From the NCBI GenBank assembly GCA_951799405.1, contig OX637353.1:8680001-8744000 (forward strand): a stretch of 64,000 nucleotides of DNA, in the 5' to 3' direction. Of this stretch, positions 1 through 12,300 are shown piece by piece (position 1 is the stretch's first letter; every line of letters starts with the position of its first letter). Origin of the DNA: Agapetus fuscipes. Taxonomy: Eukaryota; Arthropoda; Insecta; Trichoptera; Glossosomatidae. Below the pieces are notes generated by a model. That model saw only the letters and a program-made list of their open reading frames with translations, was not told where the DNA came from and did not search any database. A program made the position numbers and the translations under genes.

Positions 1-180
1 AGTCGATGTAATAGAATCCATGTGACAGAAATGTAAAATACAAATAACAATGATGAAATAAAAAAATAAAATATTAGTTTTAATCATTATAGGGTAAAAA
101 ATATTCAACTTAACGATAAAAATATTTGAACTTTATTACAAATTCGAGGATCCCGTGAAAAAAAAAATCAATCGCACAAA

Positions 181-186
181 TTTATT
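181..186 (-). terminator. Poly(A) signal AATAAA of the CYP4 gene
   Basis: AATAAA on the minus strand, about 30 nt after the CYP4 stop codon, the usual position for 3' end formation with a short 3' UTR. Confidence 0.7.
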
Positions 187-216
187 TTACATTGAGAACA
201 CACCAAACTTTAAGTG

Positions 217-380
217 TTAATGGTTTCTTGGCTGGATTTGGATCCTGAAGCCATCTGCCCTCTTCAAGATAATGTCTCCCTGAAGCTTGTAGTCCTGCTC
301 GGTGAGGTTGGAGAGGATGTGATAGCGCCTGAGGACTGTAGCGAGGAGAACCTTCAATTTCAGCATGGCGTACTTGCGAC
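217..380 (-). CDS. CYP4 exon 10 (C-terminus)
   Basis: Acceptor ATTTTCAG|GTCGC. Encodes [20 protein letters not shown] then a standard CYP4 end ([16 protein letters not shown]) and stop TAA at 217-219. It is separated from exon 9 by a 6.9-kb intron. Confidence 0.95.
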
Positions 381-3300
381 CTGAAAATTGTAAGTATTGT
401 TACTTCTTTGTTGGATTCTTTTTAATTAAAATGCCGGAATTTATTTTTTAAGGATTTATTTTTCACAATTTATTTTTTACAATGTACAATTATATTTCAC
501 ACTTGAGAATCACTGGTGTATGTGCTATCTCGCAAAAAACTCTATTGCAACTCGACTCTGTCCTACGATTTCGACCCCTTATATACTAGAGCGGAGAGTT
601 CATTCTCCCAAGTTCTGGACTATTCCATCTCCAGAATATTTACGCACACTATAAGCCAGGGCCTACTAGAATCTAGATGATTCTACACTACGTGCATTGG
701 TGTGTGTAGTCGTGCATATATTGTCAGTCCACATGCGGCATGTTTAGGCGCGAACTTATACGTGTCAGCTTGTGGGACTGCATTTAATATGAATCTCAAA
801 TGTAATACATCTTTGCAACTTAGATTAAAGATTGTAGGTACTTATATAATTTGTATTGTTAGAGATTGCTCGAATGTTTGGTCGGATGTTATAGTAAAGT
901 TCTGGACCGGTCCGTAGTCCGTAGTGGCAACACTTCGGACTCGTAAATGGAAGGTTGTGGATTCGGATCTCGGCGGAGCACAAAAATATACCATTTATAT
1001 TTCGAATGTGCTCTTCGCTGGGTTGAAAAATTCATAAACCTTTACCAATGACCGGTCACCAAAGGTCCACCCAGCCTTACAGCAACTGGGTCTTGCTTGA
1101 GTATTGGCGCTTTTTAGCGACGACCAAGCTCGTACACCTCTGCGGCACTACAACAAGTGTCATAGACCCCTAGAGTCTTTAGAATCTAGGGAGTCTCCCG
1201 CACAGGATTTATTAAAAAAAAAAAAAAAAAGTCTGGCATGTACCAATTCTCAATGATTCGAGAATGATCCTTATTCTTGCTATTTAATAAGGACCTCAGC
1301 TCTCTACTAGGCAGAAGCCAACCGACCGTTAAATGAAATAAAATAGGCCGATTGATTTGTTGAGCGCTGTTTTTGTGTGAATCACACCTCAAGAGCCCTC
1401 TGCGAGCTTGATCGTCGCTGTAGAAAGCGTTGATTCTCAAACAAGACCCAGTTGGTGTAAGGTTGGAGGGACCTGTGATGACCGGTCTTTGGTAAAGGCA
1501 GATTAATTTTTCAACCCAACGAAGAGCAAAATTGAAAAATGGAATATTTTTCATGCTCCGTCGGGATTCGAACCCGCCACTACCTCCCGATCACGAGTCT
1601 GAAGTGCTAACCACTAGACTACGACCGACTAACAAACCTTTGTATTGTGTAAGTGTAAAGTGACTCAGTATCAGAACCGAATCTGAAATAAATTGTGTAA
1701 AGTAAATCACCGAAATTTTAATTACATTGAACCCGCGTCAAAACATAAATAGTCTTGTTTGAAAAGATAATTCATGCATCCACTATATACAATTAGAGCA
1801 ATGGAGCTATCATGACCTACGGTATAGGAGCTGGAGTCAACAAAGAATTATTCAGAATCTCCGAAATTGAAGGTCTTAGAATGATCATACGCGAAACATT
1901 GCAAATCGCATCCGCTATGATCACATAAGTAAGTTCCTGTTTAAGCCTGTAAAAGCCTGTTCAATGGAGGACAAAGTGAGATTGATCAGATATTTGAGAG
2001 ATCATGTCTCGAGAATGACCCATAAAATCATCGTAACAGGTCAAAGCCCAGCTGAAAGACTTCATGAAATGTGAAAAGATAGCTGGATATGCTCATGAGC
2101 AAATACCATTGTTTTGTTAACATTTCTATTTATTATTTGGATTAATATAGAGGTCTTGATATTTTTTCACTTTAAATTATTTGTCCAACAGATAAATTAT
2201 AAATGTTTTTAGGCTTTCACGGCCGGATTCAGATGCTTGATTTTGTAATTCCGGGTTTTGACCGTGGTCCATCTTTTTGCTTCTTTTTTCGTCAGCTGAA
2301 GAGGTAGCAAGAAAGAAGAAAAAGAAAAAAGAAGCAAAAAGATGGACACGGTCAAAATCCGGAATTACAAAATCAAGCAGTTAATTAAAGTATTTAAATT
2401 TTATGTATTAGTATTTTGAATTATTCAACATTTTATTATTTTAAATACAATTGCTTTTTTTATAGCGAACTAAATGCATTAGGGCAGAGGTTAATTTGGA
2501 CAGGGTCAAGACAACTTTTATTATATACTAGCAGTACCCGGCGTGTTTCACTACGCCATTTGGGCATGTGGTATCAATTTTTTTCTACAGATAAAAGAGG
2601 AAACAACAGGATCAAAAAAAAAAGTGTGCTAATCGGAATCAAGCTTCACACAATTTATCTCTAGGTTAATCTTCACGTTTTCTAAAAAAAAAGGTCTAGG
2701 TACAACTGTTAAGCAGCAGAGCCAAGCATAGGGAAAATCGATTGCGGTGCTCCATTTATATTTAAGATAAAAAAAATCGGCTATGTAACGTCACTCATCT
2801 TATCTATTCTAAGTTGCATGGATATAATTGTTACATTTGGAATTCACATTAAGTGCATGCCCACAAGCAGACACGTATAAGTTCACACTTGCACATTCTG
2901 CGTGTGAACCTACAACATAAAAACCCAAATCTCAAATGAACATACACCCTGCAACTCTTTGCTGACCTTCCCTGAAACAGGGGTGACATTGGCAGAGTGA
3001 ACCATTTTCTATTTATAGTTGGTCAGATGCATATTGACCTATACAAGAAAAGAATATAAACAATAAATTAAATTTTATAATCATACAATTAAAGAACTAA
3101 TCTATAAAATTCACTATACTCTTTGAGCAAAGTGAAGAAATAAATGTATTCCAAGCAATCAGGAATATTTTTCAATGTAACCGCACTGTGAAACGTATGC
3201 AGTTGGGGAAAATGCTTCATACAATATGATGCACTTAAGTGTTTTTTCGACTATCTCCATAAAAGAGTTTAATTTATGTTGAATTTTTGACTCCCTGTCC

Positions 3301-6300
3301 TGTCTTTATCCCGGCCAAGTGAATTCACATTTTTTCCCCACATTTAAAATATGCTCTATCCATTATTTCAATAAGTGAAAGTTTTAGGTAGTGCACACGG
3401 AACATTTTCTATTGACAACAAAATTGTAAGTCGCACGGCCGGGTTGCGTGTTCCCATTCCACAACGCAAAAGGAATCTTCACTCACACATGCACACGGAA
3501 GTATTGCAGATGAGTGAACCTAGCTGAAAACCAACTGTTATCAAATAGCTATAGGTTGTTATGCGGCTGACCACCCATAATATAAAAAATTGGTTCACTT
3601 TGCCAATGTCACCCCTGTTTCAGGGAAGGACGGCAAGAGTTGCAGGGCTTATGTTCATTTGAGATTGGGTTTTTATATTGTAGGTCCACATGCGGCATGT
3701 GTTAGTGCGAAATTATACATGTCTGCTTGTGGGAATGCATTTAATATAAATCTTAAATGATATATATCTTTGCAGCTTAGATTAGATTAGATTAGATATA
3801 TACTGGCACACAAGCAATTTAATGCACATACACAGTTATGAGTGTTGAAAATTGATAAATAAGACAGCTGGATTACATTTAATGAAAAGTTTTTTTTATT
3901 TAATTTCTCATCTTCATCTATTGAATTTCTTATAAAACGTAAGTATTTTTCTTTTTTTAATATTAATTTGTTATTTTATCCTCGAGTACTTTCGACTGTC
4001 GTCATTTTCAAGAGTCATTTATATAGAAATTAAATAAAAAAACTTTTCATTAAATGTAATCCAGCTGTCTTATTTATCAATTTTCAACACTCATAACTGT
4101 GTATGTGCATTAAATTGCTTGTGTGCCAGTATATAGCTATTTGATAACAGTTGGTTTTCAGCTAGGTTCACTCATCTGCAATACTTCCGTGTGCGTGTGT
4201 GAGTGAAGATTCCTTTTGCGTTGTGGAATGGGAACACGCGGCCGGGTTAGGTAAAAGGCAAACATTTTGTTTATCTTGGTTGCTTTGGACCATTGTCACA
4301 TAGAAGAAAGACGTTTAACCGCCGAGAAAAAAACGATCTTTAAATTTGTGGTGAGTATATAATTTTACACAAACGCGTTTTATGAAAAAACAACTATATT
4401 ATGTATATTTTAATTAAAAGTATGTTTCAATAAAAGGTTTTCTAGTTGTGACCTACGAACTTTCGTTTATCGTATTTTTTATAAGTGCGGGATATAAAAG
4501 CTTTCTTACATTTCTAAAATTCAACTTGGAATACTTGAATAACATTTTTTAATTTGGAACTTTTGTCTAGGCCAGGGGTCGGCAACCTTTTGAGTCGGAA
4601 GAGCCAAAAATTACAATTTACAAATTTCAAAGTTTTTCCATGACTTATAGGTTGGTATGAGGCTGACCACCCATACTGTAAAAAATGGTTCACTTTGCCA
4701 ATGTCGCCCCTGTTTCAGGGAAGGTCGGCAAGAGTTGCAGGGCTTATGTTTATTTAAGATTGGGTTTTTATATTGTAGTTCCACATGCGGTATGTGTGAG
4801 CGCAAAATTATGCGTGACTGCTTATGGGAATGCATTTGATGTGAATCTCAAATGATACATATCTTATTTTGGATTTGGATTTGTAAAGAGCCACAAATGT
4901 TGTTTTGCCAACAATAAATAGCGTCGATGGGGCGGGGGGAGGGTGGGGGGTGAAAAGCGAGTACAAGTAGCGGAGAGATCGTTAATCGATTCAGAACGAT
5001 TTAGTTTTTTTCGATCAGAAGTATAATTCTGTGTTTTTTTTATATTTGCGTATGAAGCTAAAGAGCCGTAACTTCACACCCAAAGAGCCGCATGTGGCTG
5101 GTGAGCCGCAGGTTGCTTACCCCTAATCAAACCGATATCGATCCACCATATTTGTAAAAAGTCCGGTCTATAGCTTAGTTGGTAGAGTAACTGCATTCCA
5201 TGCCGAGATCTCGAGTTAGAATCCCACTGAAGTTGTCAGAAATTATTTCTCGTTTCAGTGTTTATTTCTAACCCAAAATAAAATACCGGCAAGGCTTACT
5301 CAGCCTTCATAAGAAATGAGTGTCAAGCCACTCAGGAGCTGAATAACATCCATTTCAAGTTGGCGTAAAGTAAAAGTTACTGGGTTGTTCATTTTAGATT
5401 TGGATTTTAAATTATGAGTAGGTACACATGCAGCATTTGTAAGCGTGAACTTACATGTGTCTACTTGTGAGCATGCATTTTATATGAATCTTTAATGTAA
5501 ATGTATATTTGCAACTAAGATTATGTATTGTAGTTGAATATAATGGTCTTCTTCTATTGGGTGGTTTCAAAATTTACCGACCTCGTTGCTGAAATATTGA
5601 GAATTGAGAACCATTGTTTATTTGATCACCATCAAACTTTACAGGATTCATTCTAAAAATATGTTATATGTTTCCTGAAAATTTCATCAAAATCGGATGA
5701 GCGGTTTATGAGTATAGGGAACATACAAACATACATACATACATACCTACATACATACATACATACATACATACATACATACATACATACATACATACAT
5801 ACATACATACATACAAACATACATACAAACATACATACATACATACATACATACACACAAACATACATACATACATACATACATACATACATACATACAT
5901 ACATACATACATACACACATCCTTCTTTATAGATATAGATAGATAGATTGCATTCCATGCCGAGATCTCGAGTTAGAACCCCACCGAAGTTGTCAGAAAT
6001 TATTTCCCGTTTCAGTGTTTATTTTAAACCCAAAATAAAATACCGGCAAGGCTTACTCAGCCTTCATAAGAAATGAGTGTCAAGCCACTCAGGAGCTGAA
6101 TAACATCCATTTCAAGTTGGCGTAAAGTAAAAGTTACTGGGTTGTTCATTTTAGATTTGGATTTTAAATTATGAGTGGGTACACATGCAGCATTTGTAAG
6201 CGTGAACTTACATGTGTCTACTTGTGAGCATGCATTTTATATGAATCTTTAATGTAAATGTATATTTGCAACTAAGATTATGTATTGTAGTTGAATATAA

Positions 6301-9300
6301 TGGTCTTCTCCTATTGGGTGGTTTCAAAATTTACCGACCTCGTTGCTGAAATATCGAGAATTGAGAACCACTGTTTATTTGATCACCATCAAACTTCACA
6401 GGATTCGTTCTAAAAATATGTTACATGTTTCCTGAAAATTTCGTCAAAATCGGATGAGCGGTTTATGAGTCTATAGGGGACATACATACATACATACATA
6501 CATACATACATACATACATACATACATACATACATACACACATCCTTCTTTATAGATATAGATTTTTTGCATTCAGAGGTCAATACCCATGGACCTACTT
6601 TTGAAGGAAGTCGTAAATTAGTGACTCAATTTTGTACATATTTACTTACTTAATTTTTAAAGTAATACTCTACATTTATTTTTAAAAAGCACCTCTGGCG
6701 AAACAAGTTTCTAAACTTTTTTTGCCAGAGGTGCTTTTCAAGTTCACATACATTTTTCTCGAATACTCAATACTTCGAGTATTGTGAAAAAACTCATACT
6801 ACGGGTACAGAAGTGGAATATCATTTGAATTATATGAAAAAAACTTATCTATAACTTAATTAAAGTATGCTGATTGAAGTAAAAGTATCCTAAAATACAA
6901 TTAGCTATTTTTTTTATGAAGTTAGTAGAAATGAAGTGAAAAGGATTGTTATGATTTCCTGGGGCTTTTCTTAATTAACCTGTGATTTATTTATTCAGCA
7001 ATATTTATTTTGCACAGTAACGGTTACACGGTACTTTTCTAGCTCTATCGACTTCGCGTCACGATGTTTCAAGCAACTCTGGCTCTACGCAGAATCCTTG
7101 CTCGTATATATAGGTACGAAAGAGACGATTCTTGCGTGTTTGAGATTATTCTATTGTGAATTATACCAGAGCAGTTTTCTATTATTTATTTTCTCATTAT
7201 ACTAGCTATTCGACACTATTCCAGTTACACACCAGCAAGTTACGTGCCTAGGTACATGTACACACAGACTCATAGTTCGTAACAGTACAAAGAGTTCTTA
7301 CCGACACAGCTACGTGGTCCAGCGCTGAAAGGAATGTACGAATAGTAGTGCCGTTCTTGTGTTCTCTCTGGTAAAAAGTTGTCCGGGTCAAATACATCAG
7401 GATTCGAAAAAATCTTGGGATTCCTGTGCATCTTTAAAGTCCCTACCACCACTGTACTGCCTCGTGGAAGAACGTAGTTGTTTGTTTCTGAAAAAAAACA
7501 AAAGATAAAAGCAAAGATATTTAATATTATTAATTAATTACTTAATAATTAATTAATTACTCGGAGATGGCGGACCATTGTATCGAGAATGGCCACACGT
7601 TTGACACGGCCAATACATTGGTCCTACACTCTGAGTGTTTTGGTAGACGTCTGATGGCTTTTGAGGCACTTCAGATCCACAGACACAGAGAAGTGGTCGT
7701 GAATATCCAGATCCCTCCTGTCTCCCCGCTGCTTATGTGCGAGGACAAGACCGTCTGATTACATTGTTTATTATGTCCTTGTGTAGGATGACACTGGTTT
7801 ACTGGTTTTGCTGTTTGATTTTTCGAGATGACTGGTGTAGTGGTGCATTTGTCTTTGTTTCTTGTTTTTAATTGTTTTATTTGTTACTTTTTAGCTTTTT
7901 AATTTTATCCTTCTGATGTTTTTTGATCTATTTTTGATAATTTTGACCGTTTTAGCCTCCAACTTTGATTTATACTTATTTCAATCTATCCTTTATCTTG
8001 TATACATAATGTCTCACCAAATGACGTTTAATATTAATTCTTATTCTTTCATAATTGCCATAAAACTAATTTAATGTTAACAGAATTTTTACTGAATATT
8101 TTACCTACCAAACTGAATTTTATACCTTTTGACCAATTTTATTTTATTTATTTTATTTTATTATTAAAATGGACTTATAATTAATTAATTAGTTATTACC
8201 TAATAGATCTTCTCTTACTTGTTTAATTTATTTAATTATTTCATTAATTTAAAATCTTACTGTATGTGTTTTACCTACCTGACATCATTTGTGCCTATTG
8301 ACAAAATTTCATAAAATAAAATTAATTTCTGTAATCAAATCATACCTGATGATGACCTTCTAGGTCGAAAACGTTCGTAATTTTGTTTTAAAGATTTTAA
8401 TCTTTTAAATAAAGTCTATAGTGAAAATAAACAGTGTTTTGCTTGAAAAATTTCATCCAAAAATTATAAATTGAAACAAAATGAATTTTCACAGTGTTAA
8501 TACACAAACAATACAAAATATAAAGATATTTAACATTAGGAATTCACATTATATGCATTTTCACAAGCAAACACGTACAAATTCGCGCTTGTACATGCCG
8601 TATGTGAACCTACAACATAAAAACTCAATCTCAAAGCCCTGAAACTCTTGTCGACTTTCCCTGAAACAGGGATGACATTGGTAAAGTGAATATTTTTTGT
8701 AAAGCAAAGAAACAAGAGTCTTCATATTGTTTATCATTTCTGAATTCAGAATAAAAGAAGTTTATTTATTACTGATTTCCACATCTTGATTTAACTTTCT
8801 TGCTATCAACGGAACTGGTGGATACATTCTGAACGTCTCCATGATGACCCTTTCGAGGTACTTCATTTCCAGCGTGTCCTGGAAGGTCACGTCTCTGTCA
8901 GAGGTGCCGAAGATCTCCATCAACTCCTGGTAGACTTTGTCTTGGACGTTCTGGTGGGTACCAAGGAGACACAGCACGAAACTGGATCCAGCTGCCGTGG
9001 TGTCGTGACCCTGAAATGAGTTTATCAAGGTCATCCAACATAGCTTTCCTACTTATATTCATCTGAATCATTCATTTTATAACTGCGATAAAAGTACATT
9101 GTTTTTTTTTCAATGAATATTTTCATTTGTTACCATCTTGGTTTGTGAGAAAACACATTTATTTTATTTTATAAGAATTGTTTTTAGATAGTAAATAAAC
9201 TTAACTAAACTGAACCTAAATATTTGTTTGGCCAACATTTTGTCGAAGTAATCGATTTGAGCAAAAAGGAATTTTGTAAACTTTTTTTGACCACGTTAGA

Positions 9301-12300
9301 ATTTTTTTTTCAGAATATTAATATTTCTTGATTTTTACTGTTAAAAATGATATGAACCTCAAACATGATAGTGTCGACTTCTTCTTTGATTTCTCGATCC
9401 GAAATATTGGAATTTTCATCTTTTGATGCTTCCAGCATCAGGTCTAAAAATGCGAGTCTCCTCTTTTCACCTATTTTTTTTCGGACAAAGAAAAATCACG
9501 ATTAATCTGACGCCAAAAACCTCAAACCCAAGAAACACGATAAATGATTTACACTATTTATATGAAGACAAAATTAATGTAAATAAGTATATGCAAAAAT
9601 TATAATAAGCTATTTTACATCCTTACCTATGTCATTTTCGTCATTCTCATCCAAGTCATCCCTCAATCCTTTTACGGGTTCCTTTGGTTTCTTGGGAAGA
9701 TTATTGTATTCAAAATCTCTAGTTTTAGATTGTATCCTACTTGTGACTATTTCAGATTTTTGTTTCTCTTGTAATTCTTCTTTTCTTCTTTTGATAACCT
9801 TGGTAGAAAAAAGGAAAAGAATTATAATTTTAGCACATCCGACAATCGGTAATCCCAAATCCAACTGATTTGGAAGGAATTTCCTCGTCCCCTCGCCACC
9901 AACGGTGATCATGAGGATATAAAGATAGACCATCCCCGGAGGATCAGGCTTGTCAACCACCGTTCCCAAGATTACATCTCAACCACAAACCCATGTCTAA
10001 TCCTGCACTTGAACAGTTCCTCATTTTTCAGCCGGAGGTAAAGATAATAGAATAAAACACTTCTTACTTTACTAGTTAGTCCATGGATTACATTCAACAG
10101 GATTTTTTGCTTTTTAGCTAAATAAGTCATATTGAAAATCTTCTCTGATCGTAGCAAGAACCTGACATGCCTTTGATGGATAATGTCGCACATTCTGGAA
10201 ATCAAAATGACGTATTTATTTAGTTGGGAATTAAAGGAGTATGAGTTATTCAGGTTTATGAAAAAAGGAACTGACTTCATGACAGCCATCGCGTATGCAA
10301 ATCCAGAATTTCCGTGAGTTTTTTTTGTGACTCCCATTGCAGTCTCTGGAATAAAAAAAGACAAGTTTAAGTTCTCAATTAAGCTCACTATGTGCAACTT
10401 TAACCGCTTTTCTTATAACATTTGCGGCAGTAGCAAAAGTGTCCCTTTTTGATGAGTCTTTATCCTCATGTAAACCCAATTATCAATAGTTGAGTAAGTT
10501 AGTGAATTTCACTGTTAAATGGGAAATTTCATACCTAGTAATATGTCCACAGTGACCCCGCTGAGGTAGTCATGGACATCAAAAGTTTTCCCGACTTCCT
10601 TGAAAAGACTATCACACACGGCGCGACTGTTGGTGTTGAAGACCCCTATGAAGGATTTGAGAATGTTCAGATGAAAGGCTGGAGCTATCATCTTGCGGTG
10701 GGACCTCCACTTTTCACCTGAAACATTTTATTTCAAAATATTTATGTTTTCTCTGTCGCACACCTCTCTATCTGATCCAGAAAAAGGCCTCTTTTGATCT
10801 CCTCAAAACTTCTCTGTTAGATGCCGTTTTAAGCCAGTGTCTTAAACACCACATAGGGCACTCTATGAGAGGATACCACTTTACTTTGCGGACCTTATCA
10901 AGCAAACCGGTCTAAATAGCCCAATTGACGATTGAATTTACGTCTTACGAAAAGTGGAGCTAGAACACTGGTGAAAGAGCCTTTGGGCAAGTCACAATAA
11001 TGTTTGGTGAGCGTGCTTTTGCAATGGAGGCTTCGAGAGCATGGAGCTTACTGGAACTTGAAGTAGGTTAAAAGATAACCAACAACAGTCACTTCAAGGA
11101 ACGTCTCAAGACCGATATCTCATGGAGTGCCCATGGAGTGACAATGTCACGAAACGGTGTCAATGGGAAAAAGTCAACTCATCCATCACTATCAAGTTTT
11201 CTAAGCAGTTCAGTCTCCCCACTTTCTGCTTAGACATCCTGAATGAATGATATTCTTCTGTTCTTTCCAGTTATCTTATCTAGAGGCATGACCTGCCCAC
11301 TGATGGCAGTTTATGCTATTTATGACCCAAAAGAACTTTGAATCTCATTGTTGCATACTGTATTCTTAATCAGATTCCTAGCATTTTCCTTTCTGTGTGT
11401 TTTTAAGTACGTTCCCAGATACTGCTATTTAACCAATTGCTTGCAACGGACTTTTCGCTTTTGATTGATCACCATCACAGGGTCATCATTAATTGTTTTC
11501 AGTTGCTCAAATCAGCCTACTCTTCCAATTATTTGAGTGGTCTGATTTTCCTCGGCCTAAGTCGAACATAGAAGTTCTCAAGTCCCAGGATCCAGAAGTT
11601 TAACCAGGCTATGACTTCGACTTCTTTTTCTGAAGGTCCATGATCAATCGAACCTCGCATAATGTTTTCTGTTGGAGCTTACGGAATTTTTTTTATAACT
11701 AATACCTGTACTGATAAGAAGACCATCTCCCAGCCAGGGTTTGAAGAACTTGTACTCGTCTGACTTGTCTATGTGGACGGGACTGTTGAGGATGACCTCC
11801 ACATCGTCAGGGTTCACAAGGAAGATTATAAGTTTGTACCCAAGCCATCCGCGCACCACATCTCCCAAATCTGAGCTGATCTGTAGACCTACCATGATGA
11901 GATCTGAAAGGAAATACGTATTATTTTTAAAAAAATATCAGTTTTGCGCAACCCATTCCTTGTGAAGTCGGAGTCCTCCTTGTTGGTGCCTTGATTTTGG
12001 GCTTAAAATAAACATAGAAACGTGAATATATTTTTGACACCCTAAATTGGGATTAAGCTCTAGTTCGTTGGCTTCAAAGTTCAACCTTTTGACAAGCAAA
12101 CCTCTTTCATTTAGTTTACATCAATTTTGAAGAACAAAAAAAGTAGCTATGTGTATCCTCACCTGTAGGAGATTTTCCAACCATCAAGAGAGCATTTCCT
12201 ATGAGCGGCAGAGCTGTAGGTCCAGGAATTTTGTTGCCCAACTTGGCAAGGTGTGACTGCATTTGAATGTAGTGATACAACCACAGCAATCCAAGCACAC

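Larger units (their letters stand above)
5192..5948 (+). repeat. Composite tandem repeat, copy 1
   Basis: Head-to-tail with 5949-6562. Each unit contains a SINE-C body, a SINE-A 3' half, a segment reading CATCAAAATCGGATGAGCGG (a tail phrase common in insect RTE-like LINEs and their SINEs), a (TACA)n microsatellite and the end CTTCTTTATAGATATAGAT. Confidence 0.9.
7561..8525 (+). mobile_element. Penelope-like element, 3' end (5' truncated), in CYP4 intron 8
   Basis: A short coding remnant (next entry) is followed by about 590 bp of T-rich 3' region, then CTGATGATGACCTTCTAGGT and CGAAAACGTTCG at 8346-8376, and a terminal stretch ending ACAGTGTTAATACACAAACA. The same terminal stretch recurs downstream of the palindrome at 55920-56191, which defines one family. 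It lies antisense to the P450 gene. Confidence 0.7.

Noticed and set aside
3553..3799. Treating SINE-A as a DNA transposon because the target duplication is short
   Set aside because: No terminal inverted repeats; it has a one-ended tandem tail as in retroposons.
5161..5240. True tRNA genes at the heads of SINE-B, -C and -D copies
   Set aside because: They have A and B box resemblance but no complete cloverleaf or terminator, and continue into repeat bodies.
5728..5916. CRISPR-like array
   Set aside because: Simple four-base microsatellite without spacers in a eukaryotic context.
5653..5958. Long frames on both strands with repeating MYVC or IHTY units
   Set aside because: Translation of the TACA microsatellite; no gene.
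8346..8375. Calling a canonical hammerhead ribozyme
   Set aside because: One base too many between CTGANGA and the stem, and no identifiable cleavage-site strand; reported only as hammerhead-like.
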